DNA from: Litsea cubeba
Taxonomy: Eukaryota > Streptophyta > Magnoliopsida > Laurales > Lauraceae
DNA length: 64,000 bases
Reading direction: 5' to 3'
Assembly: GCA_012931725.1 (NCBI GenBank)
Contig: CM022951.1
Coordinates: forward strand, 37,188,383 to 37,252,382
A program made the translations under genes and the position numbers. Of this stretch, positions 32,835-41,832 are shown one piece after another. Under the pieces are notes generated by a model that was not told the DNA's origin, searched no databases, and worked only from the letters and a program-made list of their open reading frames with translations. Every line of letters begins with the position of its first letter. Position 1 is the stretch's first letter.

Positions 32835-33524
32835 GGCTCTTGGTAGCCATTTAGGAGAGTTTATGGGCTTTTAATGTCATTAAGCCGCATAATGGGAGGA
32901 GTTACAAAATTGAATTGTTTATTTTGTAACTCCTTTTTCTTGGCTTCTGATTGGCCGGAGGAGATTGAGGGCATTTAATCGCCTTTAATCGCCATGATGG
33001 GAGGAGTTTCATGGGTTAAATGCCATGAATTTCTTGACTTGTAACTCCCGAATGCTTGCTTCTGATTGGGCCGTCCAAAGAAATGGATTAATGACTGTAA
33101 TAAAGCTAGTCAATTAACCGCATTAAGTGGTCGCCGAGCAGCTGAAGAGTCGCGGGCCGTGCCACGTCTTTTGAGATTCTTCTGTTGATGATCATCGATG
33201 GATCTTCATGTAGATCGACATCAGATGATCATGTAATTTCAGATGTTTGTTGCCAACAGCGGGTCGGTGCCATCTGTCCTGTCGATTTCTCGATCGGTCG
33301 GGTGGAAAGCACACTTTTTTTGGTTGACCGGGTGGCGATCAATACTGTCTTCGATACTCTTGATGTTTTACCCGTGTTTTGGACGGATATCAGAGGACTT
33401 GGTGTCTCAAAAGCATGAATTTTGGAAAGTACCAGAGGCTGGGCTCCTCGAATCGCGAAAAAAACGGCGAAAACCGGGGTTTCCGGGGCTTTCCCGGCGA
33501 CCCCGGGGTCCATGGTCGCCGGCG

Positions 33525-33562
33525 ACCCTGGCCCAGGGTCGCAGGGGTCTGCGACCCTGGGG
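33525..33562. repeat. GC-rich inverted repeat in Tat2 LTR
   Basis: CCCAGGGTCGCAG and CTGCGACCCTGGG face each other across a few bases, a strong potential hairpin of at least 12 bp. It occurs once here and in three tandem copies in the Tat3 LTR. Confidence 0.8.
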
Positions 33563-34287
33563 GGTTTTCCCCCTTTCTGGTCCCGTTTTGCGTCCGTTTT
33601 TGCTTTTTTTCTGATTCTTTTTTCTTCTGTACTTTTCTTTGACATTTTGACCATTTATTGGCCTGATTTCTTTGTAAGAAACCTGATGAGAATCCTTGCA
33701 TTTTATTTTGCAAAGTTTCCAATTTCCTGAGAAAGCCGAAGACTTTGTCGCGCAGAGCTGCCGATTTTCTGTCAAAAGCTGAAACTGGGTCAAACGATGT
33801 CGGAATGACCTGAAATTTGGTGTGAAGCCTCCTGAGCAATAAATAAGACCAACCACAGGCTTTTGTTTGAGTTTCGAAGCCGTTTGGGGTCCTATCACCT
33901 GCAGACTTGCTTTTTGTCGCGATGAAGATGTCGCGGTTTGATGTGCGGTCAACCGATGTCCGATTGACTTGAAATTTGACAGGGAACCTATTGGAGTCAT
34001 TTTAAGATGATCCATAGGTTCTGTCTTGGAAATCATGGTCCCGGAGAGCTTTACCGCCGAGAGCTCCTTTTCGGCTGTCGGAGAAGCGAAGTTAGGCCAA
34101 ATGATTTTGAAATGGCCCGAAACTTCTTGTGTACTCCTCTTTTGGCTGTCTGGAAGAATCTTGCAGTTTTTGTTTGATTCTGACAAGATTTTATTTTTGG
34201 AAGCAGCATTGCCTATTTATGGCAGGTTGCGACTTCATGTAGCTCTTTGGATCTTGAAAAGGCAAAGTGACATTTTTGGTGTCAACA

Positions 34288-34302
34288 AATGCCCCCTCGA
34301 GG
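34288..34302 (-). promoter_or_regulatory. Polypurine tract of Tat2
   Basis: On the minus strand CCTCGAGGGGGCATT directly precedes the 3' LTR start TGTTGACACC. The GAGGGGG run would prime plus-strand DNA synthesis. This fixes the orientation of the element. Confidence 0.8.
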
Positions 34303-34509
34303 TACAGCGGCGAGTTGCTTAACTTTTGTAGTCGATGTGCCTCGAAGAGATTTTTGAAGGAGAGCCTGTGACTTGACCAAGAGTCTTTGAGCAATCTTTC
34401 TTTTGGTATTTGTAGCCTTTTGAGCTTCCAGGGAAATTTTATGATAGTGAAAGGGATCACGTACCATTTCGAGGCAAAGTTTTGAAGATGACATCAGGGA
34501 TGTGGATTT

Positions 34510-34745
34510 GGGTTTTGACCTTGTGACCTAACAGGCTATATATGGCAGGTTAGGGGGTCGGGTTTGGTTTTGATCGTGTGACCCAACAAGCTGTATGTGG
34601 AATGTTGGGGGATCAATTTTGGTTTTGATCTTGTGACCTAACAGGCTGTATGTGGCAAGTTAGGGGATCAGGTTTTGGTTTTTGGTTTTGGTCTTGTGAC
34701 CTAACAGGCTGTATGTGGCAAGTTAGGGGACCAGGATTTGGTTTG
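34510..34745. repeat. Tandem array around GTGACCTAACAGGCTGTATG
   Basis: Four units of about 58-70 bp, each with CTTGTGACCTAACAGGCT, GTATGTGGCAxGTTAGGGG and a GGTTTTGGTTTT tail. The same array is at 49208-49440 in Tat3. Confidence 0.85.
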
Positions 34746-34925
34746 ATGGAATGTCAATTTCAAGAATTTGGCTCAATTTGGTAGATGAGGTTTGATGGTT
34801 TGATTTTTGGAAGCTCATGGGGCTTGGAATTTTCTTTTGTATGGTCCAATCAACTCAAAAGAGGCATGGAACCATTTTTGTATGCTCTTGGTAAGAGGGA
34901 TTTCTCTTTGACTAAAAGCCCAAAA

Positions 34926-34956
<31 letters not shown>

Positions 34957-35089
34957 TTGTGCCTAGGTGGTCAAACCTGGCTCATATGGGCTAACCCATG
35001 GGACCTTAAGCTTTTGAAATGGCTTAGATCTCATATGGTGTCATTTTTGCAAAGAATATCCAAAAATATCTCATTTGGATAGAGAATAT

Positions 35090-35290
35090 CTAAGAATATC
35101 TTTACTTGGAGAGAATCTCTCATGATCCCTTTATTTTTGGGATAGGATATCTCAAGATATCTTTCTTTTGGGAAAGAATCCGTCATAGATTGATTTTTGG
35201 GAGAAAATCTCTCATTGATTTCTTTTTGGGAGAGAATCCCTCAAGATATCTTTCTTTTGGGAAAGAATCTTTCTAATTTCTTTCTTTTGG
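35090..35290. repeat. Tandem array around TCTCAAGATATCTTTCTTTT
   Basis: Diverged units with GGGATAGGATATCTCAAGAT and GGGAAAGAATC, upstream of the PMD promoter. Tat3 has more copies (49795-50060). Confidence 0.75.
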
Positions 35291-35351
35291 TAAGGTTACT
35301 AATTAGTAACACTTACCTCTTTCTTCTTTCCTTCTTTGGTTTGCTCTCCTC

Positions 35352-35359
35352 TATAAAAG
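35352..35359 (+). promoter_or_regulatory. TATA box of the antisense PMD gene, Tat2
   Basis: TATAAAAG within CTCCTCTATAAAAGCAAGG, 129 bp before the ATG at 35481. Identical spacing in Tat3 (50135 to 50264). The leader between is pyrimidine-rich with CTTCAAGA repeats. It would make the PMD gene independent of the LTR promoter, which points the other way. Confidence 0.8.
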
Positions 35360-35499
35360 CAAGGAGAAGGTTGGATCTCTTGCTCTTATTACTTTCTTTT
35401 GCAATAATCTCAAGAGGGCTTCAAGACCAAGAGCTTTTCTTCTTCAAGATCTTCAAGAGTTTTCTTCTTCTTCTCCATCAATGGCTTCAAGTAAGTTCT

Positions 35500-35838
35500 C
35501 CTTTTTTTCAAGAAAACTTCATTGTAGGAAAAAAAGTTCTTTCTCCTTTTTGTTTCTTTCTTTTTCTTTTCTTCTCTTTCTTTTTCTTTTTTTTTTCTTT
35601 TCCACGTGTTTTCCCCTTTTTTTTTTTACACGTGTTTTTTTTTTTTTGCTTTCTTTTCTTTTTTTTTTTCATGTTTTTTTTTTATTGTGTGGGCTGTACG
35701 GACAGATCCGTACGGATCTGGCCGTACGGCCACGTGGCCTGTGGGCCAGCCCGTTTTTTTTTTTCTTCTTCTTTTTTTTTTCTTTCCCTCCCTTTTTTTT
35801 TGAGAGAGTTTCGTTTCCTTTTTTGTTTTCTTTCTCCT

Positions 35839-35878
<40 letters not shown>

Positions 35879-35900
35879 GAAAGTTTCTTTTCTTTTCTCT
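35500..35900 (+). other. Pyrimidine (mostly T) tract in intron 1 of the PMD gene
   Basis: About 400 bp, overwhelmingly T with scattered C, interrupted by the palindrome cluster at 35703-35739. On the element's own sense strand it is a purine tract. It gives spurious Phe/Ser- and Lys-rich frames on the two strands. Confidence 0.85.
35703..35739. repeat. Three overlapping perfect palindromes with G-box, Tat2
   Basis: CAGATCCGTACGGATCTG (35703-35720), TGGCCGTACGGCCA (35719-35732) and GGCCACGTGGCC (35728-35739) are each their own reverse complement. The third holds CACGTG, the plant G-box. They sit alone in the T-rich intron. Confidence 0.9.
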
Positions 35901-38893
35901 TCTTTCTTTTTTTTTTTGTTTGCTCATCATGATAATGCATTTTTTTTCGCAAATCTAGATGTTCATGCATGCCTTTAATTTGTAAATTAAATTTGTAGCA
36001 TGATGTGATTGCATACCTGAAAGTTTTTGCAAATTTGGGAACTTGGAGCTCGCAGTGATGTTGAGCCCTTCCTGATTTTGCGGAGACTTTTAGGTTTCGA
36101 AAGTTTGGAGTTTTGGAGCTCGCAGCGATGTTGAGCCCATCTTCAAGCTTTCTATTTCTTTCGGGATAGTTCCTTTTCTTCGGAATTGCCCCGTCATCAT
36201 GTCAAAATTTCGCCAGATTTTTTTTAGCGAGATTCTGTCATTTTGATGTTTGATCTTTTTTTTTTTCTTTTCCATCCTTTTCAGGTGGTTCCTCCAGAGC
36301 GAACAAGGGTAAAGAGCCTGCTACAAGCGTACCTCGTCGATCTTCTAGATCTTCTAATCCGGCCATTCAGCAGGCTTTCGAGAAGGTCCAGTATGTTGAG
36401 AGAAATCTGGAAGAGTGCGACTCCCTCAACAGAGATGAGATGAGGCAGCGACTGATCACTCTCAAGGGAGAGGAATTCTATAAGATCATGGTAAGCAGTC
36501 GTCCATGGGTGATGGAAGATCAGAGCATTCTGCCCAAGCCTACCTTCTTCTTTGGTGATGCGGTCCCTGACGACATTACATACCAGAGGAGATCTTTTCA
36601 GTTTTCCTTCACAGCAGATGGTGAGAAGAAGACTGTTACTACCCGGTCGATGTTTGATCGCACCGTCTCGATTCTGAGCCTTGCCCCCACGTGCCCTAAG
36701 AGGGAAGATCCTCCAAGTTGGGTGAGAAGGACAAATGTAATCAAGACCGGGGTTTTTGTTGGCGGTTCTCCTGGATATACGGAGAGGTCGCCTGTTGACA
36801 TGGACCTGTTGATGCCATCCAGCGGCTACCAGGGCTCTGATTATCCGTCGGTCGATTTGAGACCGGTGGGCCTTGGTATTTTCAGTGGTGACGGCAGCAA
36901 TTGGATCAAGCCTTTCCGACTTCGTGGCCGCTTCAATGCTGACTCCGAGTGGAAGTCGTGGACTGATCGCGTCCTGCTGATTGGTGGCGCCGTTTTGAAG
37001 GAAGCCGGGATTTTTGATGCGGTCCGAGCTTTTAGGGAGACCGTGATCTTTTCCGACGAGGCCTTCATGGCTATGCTGGAGTCGTTCCTCCCTCAAACCA
37101 ATACCTTCGTTGTGACGAATGGTGAGATTGGTTTTTCTTTGAAGGAGCTGAGCGCTATTACCGGATTGCCCATCCTCGGCAAACTCTATGAGGAGTTTAT
37201 GCCGATTGACAGCGTCCTCGAGGGGCAGTCTGAGGAGTTCAGGCTTTTATACTTTCAGCTCGTCGCCTTCTATGATTTTTTGAAGGAGAAGGGGGGTTCG
37301 AAAGTTAGATCCAGCAGTTGGAAGAGTTTTTGCTCTTCATTCCCCAACTTCTTTGATAGCAGGGGGCCTTCTGATAGCATGACCCAGGAAGCTGGAGCTC
37401 AGGATCCAAGTTCAAAGAAGATCTTGGCCATGCAAGAAGAGTTGAGAGATTTCTGTGCAAGCACAAACGCCATATGTCCTGACATTGCACTGCGGAGAGA
37501 TCTCGCTGTTTACCTCACTTATTGGCTTGGTGAGGCTATTTTTGCTGGAGGAGATGGAACGCACATCAGGCCGCATTGTATTTTCCCGGCTTGTCAGATG
37601 GCGTTTGGAGAGCAGCTTGCTTTGGTGCCTGCTCTTTACTCCTACCTGTGTACCGAACTGCAGGCTGCTGCTTTTCTAGTTCGGCTTGGGCTTCCCATGA
37701 ATAGGGTATTTTCAGCCCATATCTTTTATTCGTGGTATGTATACCACTGTCCTGGCTTCCATCGGCTGGGTGTTGCACAGGATGATGATCCTCTGATGAT
37801 TCGACTGGCTAAGGGCAAAGCCGTGTCCGAATCACTTTTGTTTGCCCGCATGAGGATCCGACGGTTCAGGGACGTCGAGATGGGGCAATCTTCAGTAAAG
37901 CTTTCTCCGGAGTTGCGGAAGAAGGCTTTTGATTTTGGTGCCTCCCGAGACTCTACCAGGGCGGGGTCGGGAAGGCATTATTCCTTGACAAATGCAGAGA
38001 GAGAGTGGCTTTTCAGCATACGTGTCGGCACGATGGTGTACCGCAGACATCTTTTCGTCGACATCCAGCCGTATGTACCTTCTCGCTTTGCTTTGCAGCT
38101 TGGCTTTTCTCAAGGCGTTGTTGGAGCGCCTTCAAGTATGGTGAAGCGCTTTGGAGGCTTACAGGACGGGAGAAATGCATGGGCTTTCTATAGTGCTGAA
38201 GACACTACAGCCATGATTTCTTATCCTGTGTTGTTGACTTCCCGTACTGCCGGCTTTGCGAAGTGGTTCGCGGAGAGCTTTTCGGCATATCGGGGACTTT
38301 CCAGGAAGGAGCTTGATGTGAAGCTGGCATCTGGAAAGGGCCTTGGAAAGTCGGATGGCATCCGGCGAGAGGAAGTTTGGTCCTTCCTTTCTGGAGAGAA
38401 GCACAAGATAGGCTTTCTCGGTGACCAGGGCGTCATCGGTTCTGAAGCTGTTCGAGAAATACCTGACGAGGCTTTGGAGCAGCTAGAACAGGAGGAAGCC
38501 GAACTTGGTGCTTTGGATGCAGGCGGCACAAAGGCAAGCTTCCGTGGAGTCTACTGGCAAGAGCAGACCATCCAGTGATGAGTCAAGTGGGAAACCTGAC
38601 TCTGACAGCGGGGTAGGTTCTTCTAAGAAGCGAGCCCGCAGAAGTAAGAGGAGGAGGAGTCATCATAGTAGCAAGGGGCAGCATGAGGGTTCTCCTAACT
38701 TGGAAGTTCCTCTTACTATCAATGAGGATGTGCCAGTGGATGCTGACGAGCCTCCGGAGAAGAGAAGCCGAGAAGAAGAGACCGTCGGTGAAGGTATGAT
38801 TCTTCCTTTTTCTCTTTCTATTTCTTTTCATGGGATTTTTCCATGTTATGATTTGCTTCTTGTTTCTGCTTTTCTTCTCTTTTTTTTTTTTAG

Positions 38894-38896
38894 CAG
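38894..38896 (+). other. NAGNAG tandem acceptor at exon 3 of the PMD gene
   Basis: TAGCAG|AGGAAG offers two acceptors three bases apart. Both keep the frame; the choice adds or drops one alanine. The same arrangement is in Tat3 at 53676-53678. Confidence 0.55.
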
Positions 38897-40208
38897 AGGA
38901 AGACTTGGTGATGCCTGAGGTCCCAACCGATGAGGTGGTGATGGATCCTGTTGAGGCACCTGAAGAAGAACCGACGGGCTCTGGAGTAAATCCAGAATCT
39001 CCAATTGGTACGACTTCTTTTGCTCTTCTTTTTTTTTTTTTTTTTTTTTTGACTTGGCTTCCTAACACACATTTTTTTTGTTGCCAGCTGACTTGCCACA
39101 GGGTTCTGATGACTTTGAACCATCGATGGACGCAAATGTTGATGATGCTTTCGATGAGTTCATGGAGGAAGAAAGTGTTCCGCCAGTCGTCGAAGAAGGT
39201 ATTTTGTAGTTATAACTCTGATAATGATTTTCAAACAGGGTCATATTCATACCTTTTTGTGTTTCCTTTGCAGGTTTTGAAGTGGCAGAGGAGGATCCGT
39301 TGCTTCCAGGGCAAGAGATGCCAGAGGTTGATCCAGAGGTAGAGATTCCTGGGACCAGCTCTGACAATATTGAGGAGATTCCTCGCGCTGAGATTCCTTC
39401 CCGAGCAGGAGCAGCTTCAGCTGGAAAGAGTTCTTTTGTTACTCTTTCAACAGATGATGACATGAGTAGCCGACCAACGGAGTTGGGCGAATCCTCAGCT
39501 GGGCCATCTCTTCTTTTTGCGAAGAAGGTGGTGGTGCGAGTTGTGAGCTCTTGGGTTGAGACTCTCCTTTCTGGGCACTTGGAAGTTGGATTTGGCATGA
39601 TCCAGCATGTGCAGGAGATTCTCAGTGATGCTGAAGAGGCTGGTCTGGATGTCACAGGTGCCAGGGCGATCGTTGATAGGATCATTGCACTGGGTGACAA
39701 GTGGTTTGAGACCGTGAGTTTGGCTGATGACCAGTTCTTCAAGGAGATGTTCCTGGATCCTGCTGATAAGGCTAAGTCTGACCTGGATGAGGCTACAGAA
39801 AGCAGGAAGGTGGCAGTCCGAAAGAGGAATAGAGAAGAGCTAACCATCATCGGGTTGACACATGACCTTAACATCCTTGATAGGGAGGTCGATGAGGCCA
39901 GGAAACGTCTTGAGCATCTGCAGGCACAAGTTGCTGCCAAGTGGACTGCCATAATAGAAGCTCGCGACAGGGAGAGTGCTCTGATTCACCAGGTTGCCGA
40001 TGCCGAACAGGTTCTCAAAAGGAAGTCTGATGAGGATGAACAATGGCAAGCTGCTCGAGGTAAGCTTCCTGGTGTGAGAGAAGGGGTACAGCCCACTCCA
40101 GCATCTCATGGCAAGTTCCTGAAGAAGCGTGCCTTGGAATCCTTGACAGCTGAAGCTAAAAGTCTGCTTGGGGAGCTGAACTCTTGGCTGGAGACCATTT
40201 TTGATTGA

Positions 40209-40515
40209 GCTCCTGTATACAGAAACCATCCTTCTCTCTTTTTTTTTGGTACCACTTGTATATTTTTTTTTGGTACTTATTTTTTGTAGTGCTTGTGAAC
40301 ACTCTTTTTTTTTGGTACCACATGTATATATATTTTTTTTTGGTACTCTTTTTTTTGTAGTGCTTGTGAACACTTTCTTTTTTTTTTTTGTTATCCCTAC
40401 GCTCACTTGAATCTTTTTGTGATAAAAGTAATTGCTAAATGGGATTGATTTTTTTTTGTTATCCCTACGCTCACTTGAATCTTTTTGTGATAAAAGTAAT
40501 TGCTAAATGGGATTT
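40209..40515 (+). repeat. Repeats downstream of the PMD gene, Tat2
   Basis: GGTACCACxTGTATAT and TAGTGCTTGTGAACACT units with T runs occur two to three times. Then a 68-bp tandem duplication starts at TTATCCCTACGCTCACTTGA (40391 and 40459). Tat3 has only one copy of the latter. This region probably includes the PMD gene's 3' UTR. Confidence 0.75.
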
Positions 40516-40559
40516 GATCAAAAGGTTGTCATTTTGTGAAAATCTTTTGTCAAATGATT

Positions 40560-40920
40560 GTTTTGGCATGAAAGCCAGGTTTTTGTTTGTGGCATGGAAG
40601 CCAATTTTGGCATGAGAGCCAGCTTTTCTTGTGGCATTGATAGCCGAGTTTTTTTTTGTGTGGCATCTATAGCCAATTTTGGTGGCATTGATAGCCGAAT
40701 TTGTTTTGTGGCATCTATAGCCGGTTTTTGGTGGCATTGATAGCCTGTTTTGTTTTGGTGGCATTGATAGCCGGTTTGTTTTGGTGGCATTGATAGCCGT
40801 TTTTGAAATCCAAGTTTTTTTTTTTGTGTGGCATTGATAGCCGGTTTTGTTTTGGTGGCATTGATAGCCGGTTTGTGGCATTTATAGCCTGTTTTGATGG
40901 CATTTATAGCCGGTTTGGTT
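40560..40920 (-). repeat. Long TATAGCC-type array in Tat2 3' spacer
   Basis: About 15 units of GTGGCAT(T/C)(G/T)ATAGCCGGTTTT with variable length (roughly 20-30 bp). It is related to the shorter LTR array. The minus-strand frame reading GYQCHQNK repeatedly is a by-product. Confidence 0.88.
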
Positions 40921-40929
40921 TTCAAAAAA

Positions 40930-41350
40930 TGCAAGTATCGACTAAAAGTCGCCTCCCTGCTGAATGTTCTTGCAAGTATCGATGGAATGTCGCATCCTTG
41001 CTCATTCGGTTGCGAGTATCGATGGAATGTCGCATCCTCGCGGATTTGGGTGCAAGTATCGATGGAATGTCGCATCCTTGCTTTTCAAAAAATTTTGGTT
41101 TTGCGGGTACTGACTTGATGTCGTTTCCCCACAATTTTTGAAATTTGTGGTTTTCTCGAACCTTTGGGTTATGGATATCAGCTGAAATGTTGCGTCTCCA
41201 TGGTTTTTTAGGTTTTTTCGAACCTTTGAAATTTGGGTTGTGGATATCAACTGAAATGTTGCATCTCCACAGTTTTTTTTTTTTTTTTTTTTAGGTTTTT
41301 TCGAACCTTTGAAATTTGGGTTGTGGATATCAACTGAAATGTTGCGTCTC
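40930..41350 (-). repeat. ATCGATGGAATGTCGCATCC array in Tat2 3' spacer
   Basis: Three close units of GAGTATCGATGGAATGTCGC at about 52-bp spacing, then diverged units with GGATATCAACTGAAATGTTG. Tat2 itself inserted into the equivalent array of Tat1. Confidence 0.85.
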
Positions 41351-41832
41351 CACAGTTTTGGATTTTGCAAGTATCGACGAAATGTCGCTTCCCTGCGATT
41401 TTGGAAGTTTCGAACGAGGTTCGCTTGCTTCCGATTTGTGCGAGTATCGACTAAGCGTCGCTTCCTCGCGGGTTTTTTGAAAAACCATTTTTTTTTTGTT
41501 TAAAGACACGAGGGTCATAAATTTTGACCTAAAACCATTTTGGCGGTAAAAGGCAGGGTGGACTAGGGTGGAAATCCCTGAATCCGGATTTTGTTTCAAA
41601 CCATGAATTTTGGGTTCAAGGGTTGAAAATTTTGGTCAAGTTAGGGAAAGGTTCCTAAACTTGGAATTTTTTTTTTTTGAACAATGAAACGATGAAAGTA
41701 AGCATTGTTTTAGATTTCTAGAAATTTCAATATTTGACATGAAAATTCTAAAAAAGGGTGGGTTTAGCGAGCGTGTACCTGGAAACCGGTTTTGGCCGTA
41801 CAGGCATTGCTCTTACCCAGTTGGGTAAGTCT
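41351..41832 (-). other. Spacer between Tat2 pol and its repeat arrays
   Basis: No gene seen. It holds two more diverged array units (GCAAGTATCGACGAAATGTC) and AT-rich 3' untranslated sequence following the pol stop. Confidence 0.6.

Larger units (their letters stand above)
31979..34287 (-). repeat. 3' LTR of Tat2
   Basis: TGATGGACCGCGC to TGGTGTCAACA as written on the plus strand; the element-sense LTR is the reverse complement (TGTTGACACC...GGTCCATCA). Length 2,309 bp, with about two U3 units and one GC-rich inverted repeat. The long minus-strand open frame at 33407-34186 runs through the U3 repeats, is not shared as a full-length frame by the other LTRs, and is not called as a gene. Confidence 0.92.
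35481..40208 (+). pseudogene. Antisense plant mobile domain gene of Tat2 (5 exons)
   Basis: Exons inferred from GT-AG borders and frame: 35481-35490, 36285-38793, 38894-39007, 39088-39198, 39274-40208; all four introns are phase 1. The start is ATGGCTTCAA|GTAAGT, and exon 2 continues the codon as GGSSRANKGKEP-like text. Exon 2 carries the PMD (aminotransferase-like) domain around residues 190-580: TNTFVVTNGEIGFSLKEL then ITGLPILGKLYEE, and FSAHIFYSWYVYHCPGFH further on. A basic cluster (KKRARRSKRRRS) near the end of exon 2 looks like a nuclear localisation signal. Exons 3-5 are acidic and exon 5 ends in a coiled coil (ILDREVDEARKRLEHLQAQV). One extra T near 38511-38514 shifts the frame, so this copy is broken; without it there would be 1,225 codons. 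The gene is antisense to gag-pol. PMD proteins of host genes act in silencing and meristem function; the role here is unknown. Confidence 0.8.

Noticed and set aside
31979..34287. Reading this LTR as a plus-strand 5' LTR driving the PMD gene
   Set aside because: TG...CA ends are symmetric, but the polypurine tract at 34288-34302, the minus-strand TATAAATA and the pol strand all place it as the 3' LTR of a minus-strand element.
35197..35978. Long Phe/Ser-rich and Lys-rich frames around the T-tract
   Set aside because: Pure products of the homopolymer; the region is intron 1 of the PMD gene.
36281..37096. 271-codon minus-strand frame, also present at 51057-51872
   Set aside because: It lies opposite PMD exon 2 and is conserved only because the two elements are nearly identical. 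The plus-strand frame has splice sites, a domain and a promoter.
40560..40920. Array of regular short repeats resembling a CRISPR
   Set aside because: The units are contiguous and diverge gradually without unique spacers, and the setting is a plant retrotransposon.
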